Origin: Cytobacillus purgationiresistens | GTDB taxonomy: Bacteria; Bacillota; Bacilli; Bacillales; Cytobacillaceae | Length of the DNA: 50,861 nt | Assembly (NCBI RefSeq): GCF_030813235.1 | Contig: NZ_JAUSUB010000035.1 | Coordinates: forward strand, 1-50,861 | Direction of reading: 5' to 3' | Part shown: positions 42,111-50,750 of the stretch, piece after piece | Position numbering within the stretch: the stretch's first letter is position 1 | Layout of the letters: every line of letters begins with the position of its first letter | Notes under the pieces: model-generated | What the model was told of the DNA's origin: nothing | The model's database searches: none | What the model saw: only the letters and a program-made list of their open reading frames with translations | Translations under genes and position numbers: made by a program

Positions 42111-43169
42111 TTAACCTCTTCTTTCCACTCTTCTCTTCATAAGTATCATCGCAAACACTGGTGCACCAATGAGTGCTGTAATCACACCTATAGGAAGTTC
42201 GGTTGGGGAAATGATCGTACGGGCAACAAGATCAGCCAAGATGAGGAATCCCCCTCCTGTCATGATTGAAAGCGGAAGCAAATGTAAATGGTCTGGCCCC
42301 CATAGTAATCTTGTTAAATGCGGAATCACCAGACCAACAAAACCAATCGTTCCTGATACTGCTACAGCCGCACCTGTCAAAATAGAACCAGCAAATAATA
42401 TGACCATTTTTCGCCTTTGTACATTTACACCAATATGCTGTGCCCGCTCTTCTCCAAAGGACATGGCATTCAACTCGCGGCTATTGGCAAGTAATATCAC
42501 TGATCCTATCAAGAAGAATGGCAGAATGATTTTGATATATTCCCATCCTCGCATGGACACGCTTCCGAGTAGCCAGCCAATGATTTGCCGTAATTCGTCC
42601 CCCGTAAGCGCAATCATAAGAGAAATAAAAGCGCCTAAAAAAGAACTGAAAATGATTCCAGTAAGTATAATCGTCTCCACCTTCATCGAACGATCAATTT
42701 GACGCGCAAAGATCAATACGACAAAGATCGTAACGAAAGCAAATAAAATGCTGAGTAACGGCAATGTAAACGCTCCAGCAAAAGGAATAGAAATTCCGAA
42801 GAAAAGCGTCAGTACTGCTCCTACAGATGCACCTGAGGAAACACCTAATGTGTAAGGGTCTGCAAGCGGATTCCTTAATAAACCTTGAAAGGCAGCACCT
42901 GCAATCGCAAGTGATGCCCCAACAATTCCAGCTAATATCACCCTAGGTAGCCTGATATTCATCACAATATTCGCATGCATCGGGTCGATTTCTCCACTTG
43001 GAGCTAACCGAAAAATTTCTGATCCTATGATTTTCACGATATCTAAAGCGGGTACAGATACCGTTCCAATTGAAATACCCATTAACATGGTAATAATCAG
43101 GAATATAAATGCCGTTAAATACGCAACACCTTTATTATTTAAAAACTTCCGGGTAAATTGCTTTAGCAA
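42111..43169 (-). CDS. Corrinoid ABC transporter permease (BtuC-like)
   Basis: A 352-residue FecCD/BtuC family permease with about ten membrane helices. Family motifs VILAGIVGASLAIAGAAFQG, LLRNPLADPYTLGVSSGASV and GTIGFVGLVIPHLTRLLWGP are intact. The start is TTG with GGAG 9 nt upstream, inside the last 35 bp of the binding-protein gene. It partners the BtuD domain encoded next and the binding protein before it. Confidence 0.92.
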   Translation of the reverse strand: MLKQFTRKFLNNKGVAYLTAFIFLIITMLMGISIGTVSVPALDIVKIIGSEIFRLAPSGEIDPMHANIVMNIRLPRVILAGIVGASLAIAGAAFQGLLRNPLADPYTLGVSSGASVGAVLTLFFGISIPFAGAFTLPLLSILFAFVTIFVVLIFARQIDRSMKVETIILTGIIFSSFLGAFISLMIALTGDELRQIIGWLLGSVSMRGWEYIKIILPFFLIGSVILLANSRELNAMSFGEERAQHIGVNVQRRKMVILFAGSILTGAAVAVSGTIGFVGLVIPHLTRLLWGPDHLHLLPLSIMTGGGFLILADLVARTIISPTELPIGVITALIGAPVFAMILMKRRVERRG

Positions 43170-44097
43170 GCTCCTCTACTCCTTCAATGAGCCTCGGGCC
43201 TGTGCGTGTAACCTTATCAGAATGTACATCTATCACTTGCTCATTTTTTATCGCCGTGACATCTTGCCAGCCATTGCGATTTAATACTTGTCCCTCAGCA
43301 TTCTCTGTATAATAACCATATGTTGTAATAATCACTTCCGGATTTCTCTCAATCACTGATTCCTCATCCAATTTTGGCCAGCCCTCTTCCGTAACTACAT
43401 TATCGGCCTGTATAAGCTGAAGCATATTATTTAAAAAGGTTTCTTGTCCCACTGCATAAATCTCAGGCGCCGGTGAAATCTCAACAAACACTGTTTTTCT
43501 ATCTTCAGGCAAAATACTTTTCGCTTTTTCTTCAACTTCTACAAGTCTATCCTTCAATTGTTTAATAAGCTCTTCCGCCTTTTCCTTCTCCCCTGCAGCA
43601 GTTCCTATCATCGTAATGGATTCAAACACTTCGTCAAAGCTAGCCGCATCATTAACTACCAGGACTGTAATCCCAGAATCTCTTAATTGCTGGAGCCCCG
43701 CTTCGCCATTATGCGCACTTGAATTATGGGCAAGCACGAGATCAGGACTTAAAGAAATAATTTTCTCTACATTGAACTCTTGACCGCCTATTTTCTCTTT
43801 ATCATTTGCTTCATCAGGATAATTATCAAAATCGGATACACCAACAATTTCATCGCCTAATCCTAATTCAAAGGCGATTTCTGTATTACTTGGTATTAAT
43901 GAAACAATTTTTTCTGGCTTATTCTCAATAACAATCTCCCGGTCTTGGGCATCTGTTATCGTAGTTGGAAACGCGGATTGTTCCTGCTGATTTCCTTCTT
44001 GTTTATTATCTTCTGTCTCTTGTGCTTCATTACCACAGCCAGCGAGTACAGCTCCTGCAAGCAATAACACAATAAATAATCGATAAAGTTTTTTCAT
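43135..44097 (-). CDS. Corrinoid-binding lipoprotein (BtuF-like)
   Basis: A 320-residue secreted binding protein. Signal peptide MKKLYRLFIVLLLAGAVLAG is followed by the lipobox cysteine (Cys21), then an acidic linker and a class III periplasmic-binding-protein fold (KIVSLIPSNTEIAFELGLGD, later ETFLNNMLQLIQADNVV). Corrinoid specificity is inferred from the riboswitch upstream and the operon. It is the first structural gene of the cobalamin operon. Confidence 0.92.
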   Translation of the reverse strand: MKKLYRLFIVLLLAGAVLAGCGNEAQETEDNKQEGNQQEQSAFPTTITDAQDREIVIENKPEKIVSLIPSNTEIAFELGLGDEIVGVSDFDNYPDEANDKEKIGGQEFNVEKIISLSPDLVLAHNSSAHNGEAGLQQLRDSGITVLVVNDAASFDEVFESITMIGTAAGEKEKAEELIKQLKDRLVEVEEKAKSILPEDRKTVFVEISPAPEIYAVGQETFLNNMLQLIQADNVVTEEGWPKLDEESVIERNPEVIITTYGYYTENAEGQVLNRNGWQDVTAIKNEQVIDVHSDKVTRTGPRLIEGVEELAKAIYPEVFK

Positions 44098-44122
44098 CCT
44101 TCATTCAACCCCCAAAAATAAA

Positions 44123-44156
44123 TAAAAAACATCCCCAAGTTGATACGGAGATGTTT
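44123..44156 (-). terminator. Riboswitch-controlled terminator before btuF
   Basis: On the minus strand AACATCTCC pairs with GGGGATGTT around an 10-nt loop, followed by TTTTTATTTATTTTT. It lies 75 nt after the riboswitch aptamer and 25 nt before btuF, the right place for attenuation in response to adenosylcobalamin. Confidence 0.85.
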
Positions 44157-44231
44157 GGATGTCATAAATAAAAATAACCATAATGACCTTAACAAACACC
44201 TCCTATCCTCGTAGGTTTAATGGTGCTTTAA

Positions 44232-44406
44232 GATCAGGCAGGTCTCCTGACTCATGGATAATCGTGTCTCCTGCACCTTCCCATACATTTGTACAGTGGC
44301 ATTATGGCAGTTGACTACCCATTTACAGTGGCGGGACCGTGTTGGCTTTTCACCAACTTCCCTATTAAGTCATAAAAAGAATCTCTTTTTTTATTGACAC
44401 CTGATC
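44232..44406 (-). ncRNA. Cobalamin riboswitch aptamer
   Basis: On the minus strand the B12 box AGTCAGGAGACCTGCC lies next to the 3' strand of P1 (CCTGATC at 44232-44238), which pairs with GATCAGG at 44400-44406. In between, the conserved core GCCACTG (TCCCGCCACTGT) and the GGTGAAAAGCC...GGTC-like P3 region are present. Ligand-bound RNA should favour the terminator at 44123-44156 and shut off the 12-kb salvage operon. Confidence 0.95.
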
Positions 44407-44482
44407 TTGTAAAAATATGAAATTTTCTGTCTGTTTTATTATATACTACCTAAAGCGATAAAGCATCTATCTATTTCCAGCA

Positions 44483-45262
44483 CTAACAGCTAACAATTTG
44501 CCATTCCTTCGTCTTTTTATCCAATATTAGTTTTGCTTCACATTGGTTTTGAGCAGAAGTCACTTCAAATTCTTCATACATATCGTCCATATTTGCAAAA
44601 TCACCAATTGTCCATAGCGGAATACTGATTCTCGACCGTGTATGTTCACAATTATTTAGTGAAATCACCATGCCTTCTTTCATTAATTTCTTTAATGAAA
44701 GAAGTAAATCCTTGGGCACAGCCGGATAGGATTTCTTTTTCTTTAACCCGAGCAAAGACTTTTCAACCTTCATTTGCTCCAATTTCCCTGGAATGACATC
44801 ACCTAGCATTTGGTAAAAGTCATTAAAATCACGATAAAAAACCTTGTTGAACCAACCGTCATCATGTGCTAAATAAACGAATCGGTTTCTTATATAATTA
44901 TAAAAGGGTTTGCGCAAATGCTCCTTGGTATGCCCTAAATACAGAAGTTCAGCAATGACTTGCCCTGGAAGTTCATTCAAAGATTCCTCCTCTTCAAAAT
45001 CAATCCAGCAAAAATCACCATATCCATAGACATCATCTTCTGCTAACTTTTTCAGGTCATCCCGAGAAACATATTCGAACATTGTGTGCATATTGATATC
45101 ACCCTCTTCAAAATGATGTTTCAAAAGAAGAAGGTTATTCATTGAATCTGACAACGAATAAGTAAATTCGGTAAATTCTATGCCATAGGAAATGACATAT
45201 TGATCCTGTTCATTTAAAAGAATGTAGATGAGATCTCGAATACTATGATTTCTCTTTTTCAA
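44483..45262 (-). CDS. Hypothetical soluble protein, 259 residues
   Basis: I do not recognise this protein. It has no signal peptide or membrane helix and is rich in acidic and aromatic residues (for example EDDVYGYGDFCWIDFEEEES). A basic Lys-rich loop KKKKSYPAVPKDLL lies near residue 175, and the C-terminal part (ISIPLWTIGDFANMDDMYEE, EAKLILDKKTKEWQIVSC) looks like a small beta domain. I chose the TTG at 45262, 8 nt after GGAGG; an ATG seven codons upstream has no ribosome binding site. It is a single gene between the cobalamin riboswitch and the divergent mgtE. Nothing in context suggests a role in B12 use. Confidence 0.8.
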   Translation of the reverse strand: MKKRNHSIRDLIYILLNEQDQYVISYGIEFTEFTYSLSDSMNNLLLLKHHFEEGDINMHTMFEYVSRDDLKKLAEDDVYGYGDFCWIDFEEEESLNELPGQVIAELLYLGHTKEHLRKPFYNYIRNRFVYLAHDDGWFNKVFYRDFNDFYQMLGDVIPGKLEQMKVEKSLLGLKKKKSYPAVPKDLLLSLKKLMKEGMVISLNNCEHTRSRISIPLWTIGDFANMDDMYEEFEVTSAQNQCEAKLILDKKTKEWQIVSC

Positions 45263-45611
45263 TTTAGAAACCTCCGAATGCATAATAAAAAGACGTGTCT
45301 TTAGCTCAATCCACTATTCATCATATATTCATTGTAGTGAAAAATGCTAGTCACAAACTTTAGAGCTATAAAATTATTTTCTTAGTATAGGATTTAACTC
45401 ATAAAAAAGAGGGTAGTTTTTATAAAAAAACACTCTCTAAGAACAAGCTATCTTTGAAAAAAGCTGAAATACCACTATTTTTAATGTATCCTTACATCTT
45501 CTTTATTTTAACAAATAGAATGTGAAATAGGTTATTAAAAAAACATTACAATTTCCCCATTCCATTTCCATACACAGACATTTTTATTACAAAAATATTC
45601 ATTTTTCATTT

Positions 45612-45641
45612 TTGATTTTTTTTAACATAATCCATTATTAT
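45612..45641 (+). promoter_or_regulatory. Candidate sigma-A promoter of mgtE
   Basis: TTGATT (45612-45617), 18 nt, TATTAT (45636-45641). It would give a leader of about 155 nt. Upstream, 45263-45611 is A/T-rich with no gene; it has an imperfect hairpin at 45408-45438 (GAGGGTAGTTTTT against AAAAAACACTCTC). Confidence 0.5.
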
Positions 45642-45703
45642 TTATGCAGAACAATGGTAAGATAAGCGTGTGGCATCACGATGAGTATAAACACCTGTAA
45701 CCA

Positions 45704-45792
45704 ATGAAGATTCAGCTATAAATCATGTTGCATTAGAAACCTGCAAAAGCGCCTTTCTTCATAGTAAGATGACACCTATTTCGGCAGAAAGG
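45704..45792 (+). promoter_or_regulatory. mgtE leader with two mutually exclusive helices
   Basis: CCTTTCT (45752-45758) can pair with AGAAAGG (45786-45792), which contains the mgtE ribosome binding site. ATGAAGA (45704-45710) can instead pair with TCTTCAT (45756-45762), which overlaps the first strand. The two helices exclude each other, as in a translational switch. No M-box (Mg riboswitch) core sequence is recognisable. This is a hand-drawn prediction. Confidence 0.45.
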
Positions 45793-45803
45793 ACGTGAGA
45801 ATT

Positions 45804-47162
45804 TTGATTCAAAATATGACCGAAAATCAAATCACACTTCTAATTATCAAATCCTTGAAAGAAAATAAGAAAAAGGAATTCGAGCGAATACTAGACGAAC
45901 TTCAACCATATGATATTGCGCAAGTTTATGATACCCTGCCGGAAAAGCATAAAAAGCGCTTTTTACTATTTATGAATATTGATCGTCTCGCTGACCTTCT
46001 TGAAGAACTAAATAAAGAAAAGCAGCTTGAGGTCTTAAATATAATTGAAATTGAACGAACAGGTAAAGTTCTCGATTTAATGGATAACGATGACTTAGCC
46101 TTACTACTAGATGACATGTCTCCAGAAAGAATTGCTTCCCTTCTATCTGGAATGAAAAAAAGTGAATCAAAAATCATCCAGGACATGATGAATTACCCGT
46201 CTGAAACGGCAGGTAGGCTCATGACCAACCGTTTTGTTTGGATTCGTGATTACTATACTGTCCGAGAAGCGGTTGATAAATTAAAAACCTTTGCAGAATA
46301 CGCTGAAACCATCAATTATTTGTATGTGATTGATCAAGATAGAAAGCTGGTCGGAGTAGTTTCTTACCGAGATTTACTCATTGCGGAGCCGCTTGATCTT
46401 ATTCACGATATTATGTATGAGCGCGTCATTTCGGCTAACTTGGCGACTGACCAAGAGGAAGTTGCCAATATGGTACAGAAATATGACTTTCTCGCCATTC
46501 CCATTGTGAACGATGATAATGTATTAATGGGAATTGCCACAGTCGATGACTTGATGGATGTCATTGTCCAAGAAGCAAATGAAGATATCGAAAAATTATC
46601 CGCATCAGGTAAATCAATTGATTTTGATACAAAGGCTTTTGTTGCCGCCTACAGAAGGCTGCCATGGCTCATTCTGCTTTTATTTATCGGGATTATCTCA
46701 GGCAGTATTATCTCAGGCTATGAAGATACATTAGCTCAAGTAGTGGCACTTGCTTTCTTTATGCCGATGATTTCAGGGATGACAGGAAACACGGGAACAC
46801 AATCACTTGCTGTTGTTGTCCGCGGACTTGTATCAAATGATATTAATAAAAAAGTCGTCACTAACCTGATCTTCCGTGAGCTTGGTGTTGGATTGATCAT
46901 CGGTCTGACATGCGGCGTCCTCATCTCTCTTATCGCCTACTTTTGGCAAGGCAATGCGGTACTCGGGCTTGTTGTAGGTGTATCATTATTCTTCACCCTA
47001 ATTATTGGAACTTTATCCGGAGCCATTATTCCACTGATTCTTTATCGCCTGAACATTGATCCAGCTATCGCATCTGGGCCGCTCATCACGACACTAAATG
47101 ATATTTTCTCACTCATTACTTACTTTGGCATCGCAACAATGTTTATTAAACATCTCATGTAA
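45804..47162 (+). CDS. mgtE: Magnesium transporter MgtE
   Basis: A 452-residue Mg2+ channel/transporter. Order: N-terminal alpha-superhelical domain (about 10-130, LEELNKEKQLEVLNIIEIER), two CBS domains (about 135-255; TVREAVDKLKTFAEYAETIN and AIPIVNDDNVLMGIATVDDL), plug helix, and five membrane helices from about 282 (FMPMISGMTGNTGTQSLAVV holds the conserved pore residues). I chose the TTG at 45804, about 9 nt after AAAGGA, giving MIQNMTENQ, which fits the start of B. subtilis MgtE; a GTG at 45795 is almost on the ribosome binding site. Confidence 0.94.
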   Translation: MIQNMTENQITLLIIKSLKENKKKEFERILDELQPYDIAQVYDTLPEKHKKRFLLFMNIDRLADLLEELNKEKQLEVLNIIEIERTGKVLDLMDNDDLALLLDDMSPERIASLLSGMKKSESKIIQDMMNYPSETAGRLMTNRFVWIRDYYTVREAVDKLKTFAEYAETINYLYVIDQDRKLVGVVSYRDLLIAEPLDLIHDIMYERVISANLATDQEEVANMVQKYDFLAIPIVNDDNVLMGIATVDDLMDVIVQEANEDIEKLSASGKSIDFDTKAFVAAYRRLPWLILLLFIGIISGSIISGYEDTLAQVVALAFFMPMISGMTGNTGTQSLAVVVRGLVSNDINKKVVTNLIFRELGVGLIIGLTCGVLISLIAYFWQGNAVLGLVVGVSLFFTLIIGTLSGAIIPLILYRLNIDPAIASGPLITTLNDIFSLITYFGIATMFIKHLM

Positions 47163-47193
47163 CACACGGGAAAAGAACCCGTGTGTTTTTTTA
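47161..47193 (+). terminator. Terminator after mgtE
   Basis: ACACACGGG and CCCGTGTGT form a perfect stem around AAAAGAA, followed by TTTTTTT. Confidence 0.93.
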
Positions 47194-47390
47194 AAGAAAT
47201 GGAAACTATTAATCTCCCGCTTTCGTCTAAATAGACAGAAACAGATTTTACAGCTTCGCTTTAATGAAACCCCATTGTAAAAGTGAATCACCTTTGATAG
47301 GATAAAACTGTCATTTTTTTGAAAAATAAAATTCGTTTCTTACTCAAATAATATTAACAATACAATGTGTAGGAGCTAGGTGTTTAATTA

Positions 47391-48581
47391 ATGAATCCAA
47401 AGAAAAAAGTTGCTGACCGGTTTGACTGGACATTATGTCTGATATTATTTTTATTCTTTTTGGTTAGCTGTGTAGCTATTTATAGCGGGCAAAGAACAGC
47501 TCAATATCCCGATAACTTTGTGCTGCAGCAAGTTGTTTTTTATGTCATCGGAATAACTATTATTGCTGTTATTATGTATTTCGATACAGATCAAGTAAAA
47601 AGAATGACATGGATTTTGTTTGGAATTGGCGTTGTGCTTCAAGCCGGGCTCTTTATCGCACCTGAAAGCCTTGCATACTCTGTCAAAGGTGCAAAGTTAT
47701 GGTACAACGGAATTAAGGGTGTCCCATCCATTCAGCCTTCTGAGTTTTTTAAAGTATTCTTAATCCTGGCATTAAGTAAGGTGATTGTTGAGCACACAGA
47801 AAAAAATGTAAATAAGAGTTTAAAGACAGATTTCTTTTTATTAATTAAGCTAGGACTTGTTACATCTGTACCGCTAGGGTTAATCATTATTGAGGATTTA
47901 GGAACAGCACTTGTAATTATCGCCATATTTACAGGCATTATCCTTGTATCAGGGATTTCATGGAAAATCATTTTCCCGATATACGGTATTGTAGGGGCAG
48001 TTGGCGGCACACTGATTTCGCTGATTATTTGGGCTCCTGAATTTTTAAACAAATACCTTGATATAGACCCATACCAAATGAGAAGGATTTATTCATGGCT
48101 TGATCCATACACTCATAGACAAGATGACGGGTTGCAGCTCTATAATTCACTTCATGCTATTGGCTCTGGCCTCTTATCCGGGAAGGGATTTAATGATCGG
48201 CAAGTCTACATACCGGATGTTCATACCGACTTTATCTTTAGTGTCATTGGTGAAGAATACGGGTTTTTAGGCGCCAGTCTGGTCATCTGCCTTTTCTTTG
48301 TCCTGATCTATCATTTAACGAAAACAGCATTAGCTGCAGCTGATCCTTTTAACACCTATGTCTGCGTCGGTGTTATTAGCATGATTACGTTCCATGTCTT
48401 CCAAAACATCGGCATGACGATTCAAGTGCTGCCGATTACCGGAATTCCTCTTCCTTTTATTAGCTATGGAGGGAGCTCGCTCATGGGTAATATGATGGCG
48501 ATGGGATTAATATTTGGGATGCGTTACCATCAAAGAAGTTATATGTTCTCAGATAGTTCCAAATATATTCGTGCATCTTGA
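47391..48581 (+). CDS. rodA: RodA/FtsW/SpoVE-family peptidoglycan glycosyltransferase, RodA type
   Basis: A 396-residue SEDS protein with about ten membrane helices. It polymerises lipid II glycan strands. The SEDS signature PITGIPLPFISYGGSSLMGN is near residues 345-364; GAKLWYNGIKGVPSIQPSEFFK (about 105-126) and IEDLGTALV with the catalytic aspartate region are also clear. Length and sequence favour RodA over FtsW. Bacilli often carry several SEDS proteins, so it may be one of two or more RodA paralogues. It lies alone between mgtE and the argS leader. Confidence 0.88.
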   Translation: MNPKKKVADRFDWTLCLILFLFFLVSCVAIYSGQRTAQYPDNFVLQQVVFYVIGITIIAVIMYFDTDQVKRMTWILFGIGVVLQAGLFIAPESLAYSVKGAKLWYNGIKGVPSIQPSEFFKVFLILALSKVIVEHTEKNVNKSLKTDFFLLIKLGLVTSVPLGLIIIEDLGTALVIIAIFTGIILVSGISWKIIFPIYGIVGAVGGTLISLIIWAPEFLNKYLDIDPYQMRRIYSWLDPYTHRQDDGLQLYNSLHAIGSGLLSGKGFNDRQVYIPDVHTDFIFSVIGEEYGFLGASLVICLFFVLIYHLTKTALAAADPFNTYVCVGVISMITFHVFQNIGMTIQVLPITGIPLPFISYGGSSLMGNMMAMGLIFGMRYHQRSYMFSDSSKYIRAS

Positions 48582-48583
48582 TG

Positions 48584-48611
48584 TTGCAAATTCGAAAAAA
48601 CAACGTATAAT
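48584..48611 (+). promoter_or_regulatory. Sigma-A promoter of argS
   Basis: TTGCAA (48584-48589), 16 nt, TATAAT (48606-48611), starting directly after the rodA stop codon and about 20 nt before the T-box leader. Confidence 0.7.
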
Positions 48612-48631
48612 ATTGAAACAATAACTACAAT

Positions 48632-48867
48632 CACTGACGAAGAGAGTAAGCAAAGAACATTTCCTTTCAGCGAGACAGGGTGGGTGGAAGCCTGTTGAAA
48701 TCCTTTGCCGAACCGCACTTCTTAGATTCATGGCTGAACAATCCATTAGGCTGTGCCGGACCAATGTTTCCGTTATAAACATTTCTTAAGGGGTCCTTTT
48801 GGACAATCAGAGTGGTACCGCGGGTCAATAAAGCTCGTCTCTATTTTTATATAGAGACGGGCTTTTT
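48632..48867 (+). ncRNA. T-box riboswitch of argS, specifier CGC (Arg)
   Basis: Stem I starts with GACGAAGAGAGTAAG; the T-box AGAGTGGTACCGCGG is at 48810-48824. A terminator stem (GCTCGTCTCTAT with ATAGAGACGGGC) and TTTTT end the leader at 48829-48867. GAACCGCAC in the 3' side of stem I puts CGC (48715-48717) in the specifier position, an arginine codon followed by the expected purine. Uncharged tRNA-Arg should promote read-through into argS. Confidence 0.92.
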
Positions 48868-48891
48868 CTATTTTTTTTGGAGGTGGAAAAG

Positions 48892-50580
48892 GTGATAGAC
48901 TTTAAAGAAATTTTCATTAAGCAAATAAGCGACATGACAAGTAAAGAAATACAGGTAAATGACATTCGCCGAGTCATAGAAATTCCTAAGAATAGCGAGC
49001 ATGGGGATCTTGCCTTTCCATGCTTTATCTTAGCAAAGACTATGAAAATGCCTCCTGCGATCATCGCGAAAGAGCTGGCCAAACAACTTGCCCATCCGTT
49101 AATTGAGAAAACGGAAGCAGTGGGTCCTTATCTTAATATATTCTTTGCAAAAAAGAGCGGAAGTGCTCATATTGTAAACAGCGTACTGGAAACTGGGGAG
49201 CAATATGGCTGTTCGACAACTGGCAAGGGTAAAACAATCGTCGTCGATTTCTCCTCGCCCAATATAGCAAAACCTTTTTCAATGGGACATCTTCGCTCAG
49301 CAGTCATTGGCCAGGCTCTGGCTAATATCGCCGAAAAGCAGGGCTATCAAACCGTCCGAATCAACCATATAGGTGACTGGGGAACACAATTCGGCAAACT
49401 CCTCACTGCTTATAAAAAATGGGGAGACTTCGATAAGGTAAAGGAAAGTCCCATTGAGGAACTGTTTAAGCTCTATGTACAGTTTCATGAAGAAGCAAAG
49501 GATCATCCAGAGCTGGATGATGAAGCTCGTCTTTGGTTTAAAAAGCTAGAAAACGGAGACGAAGAGGCTGCTGAGCTATGGAGCTGGTTTAGAGCGGACT
49601 CGTTAAAGGAGTTTGAACGCATCTATCGCCTATTGAATATCCACTTTGATTCTTATAACGGAGAGGCATTCTATAATGACAAAATGGAGACAGTGGTCAA
49701 TCGCCTGCAGCAAGAGCAACTCCTCACTATGTCTGATGGAGCCGAAGTTGTTACATTACCTGAGGAAGAACTCCCTCCTTACCTTATTAAAAAATCAGAT
49801 GGAGCCACACTGTACGCCACTCGTGATTTAGCAGCTGCCATCTACAGGAAGGAAACTTACGCCTTTGATCAAGCATTATATATCGTTGGCCAGGAGCAAA
49901 CGGTCCACTTTAAACAAATCAAAGCTGTGCTAAAAAGGCTTCACCTGGATTGGTATGAGAAAGTGACACATATCCCCTTTGGATTATATTTGAAGGATGG
50001 CAAGAAGATGTCCACTCGTCAAGGCAGGATTATTCTTTTAGAAGACGTCCTTAATGAAGCGATCCAGCAGGCAAGTGCAAATATAGAAGCGAAGAACCCA
50101 AGCTTGGAGAATAAGGAGAAGATTGCTCAGTCCGTAGGTATCGGCGCCATCCTCTTCCATGACTTAAAGAATGACCGTATGAATAATATCGAATTCTCAT
50201 TAAAAGATATGCTTACATTTGAGGGCGAAACTGGACCATATCTTCAATATACACACGCTAGAGCTTGTTCTTTACTCCGAAAAACAGGAGCACTTCCCTT
50301 GAGCGAAGCTGGACTAGAGAATGCTTACGCCTGGGAAACGGCAAAATTGTTACAGCAATATCCGAATAAGGTAAAGCAGGCATACAATCAGCTTTCCCCT
50401 TCAACCATTGCCAAGCATTTAATTGATGTGGCACAAGCGTTTAATAAATACTATGGAAATGTACGCATATTGGAAAAAGACAATGAATTACAAGAGCGGC
50501 TCGCACTCGTAAAAGCTGTAATGATTGTATTAGCTGATGGCATGAAACTCCTGGGAATGGATGCACCGGAAGAAATGTAG
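48892..50580 (+). CDS. argS: Arginyl-tRNA synthetase
   Basis: A 562-residue class I synthetase. N-terminal tRNA-binding domain (about 1-110, with HGDLAFPCFILAKTM), HIGH-type motif SMGHLRSA (about 130) after VDFSSPNIAKPF, KMSKS-type motif DGKKMSTRQGR (about 365), and the all-alpha DALR anticodon-binding domain at the C-terminus (YTHARACSLLRK onward). I chose the GTG at 48892, 7 nt after GGAGGT; the TTG at 48877 lies before the ribosome binding site. It is controlled by the T-box just upstream. Confidence 0.96.
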   Translation: MIDFKEIFIKQISDMTSKEIQVNDIRRVIEIPKNSEHGDLAFPCFILAKTMKMPPAIIAKELAKQLAHPLIEKTEAVGPYLNIFFAKKSGSAHIVNSVLETGEQYGCSTTGKGKTIVVDFSSPNIAKPFSMGHLRSAVIGQALANIAEKQGYQTVRINHIGDWGTQFGKLLTAYKKWGDFDKVKESPIEELFKLYVQFHEEAKDHPELDDEARLWFKKLENGDEEAAELWSWFRADSLKEFERIYRLLNIHFDSYNGEAFYNDKMETVVNRLQQEQLLTMSDGAEVVTLPEEELPPYLIKKSDGATLYATRDLAAAIYRKETYAFDQALYIVGQEQTVHFKQIKAVLKRLHLDWYEKVTHIPFGLYLKDGKKMSTRQGRIILLEDVLNEAIQQASANIEAKNPSLENKEKIAQSVGIGAILFHDLKNDRMNNIEFSLKDMLTFEGETGPYLQYTHARACSLLRKTGALPLSEAGLENAYAWETAKLLQQYPNKVKQAYNQLSPSTIAKHLIDVAQAFNKYYGNVRILEKDNELQERLALVKAVMIVLADGMKLLGMDAPEEM

Positions 50581-50668
50581 AAGTGCTGAAAAATAGTGGT
50601 ATTTAAAGATAGATGAAACAGTAATACAATCAGTGTTTGGTAGGACAAATTTATTTTGAAGACATTCA

Positions 50669-50750
50669 GCCTGTAGAGTGTTTTTACTGATTTTATAGGC
50701 TGGGTGGAATTCAATTAGACTGTTTATTCTAATTCCCCTTTTTTGTTTTT
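50669..50750 (+). terminator. Possible terminator region after argS
   Basis: Two hairpins are visible: CAGCCT with AGGCTG (about 50669-50703) and AATTAGA with TCTAATT (about 50711-50733). The second is followed by CCCCTTTTTTG. Stems are short, so the call is weak. Confidence 0.4.

Noticed and set aside
45642..45803. M-box magnesium riboswitch before mgtE
   Set aside because: The conserved M-box core (GTTAGGTGAGGCTCC-like) is not present.
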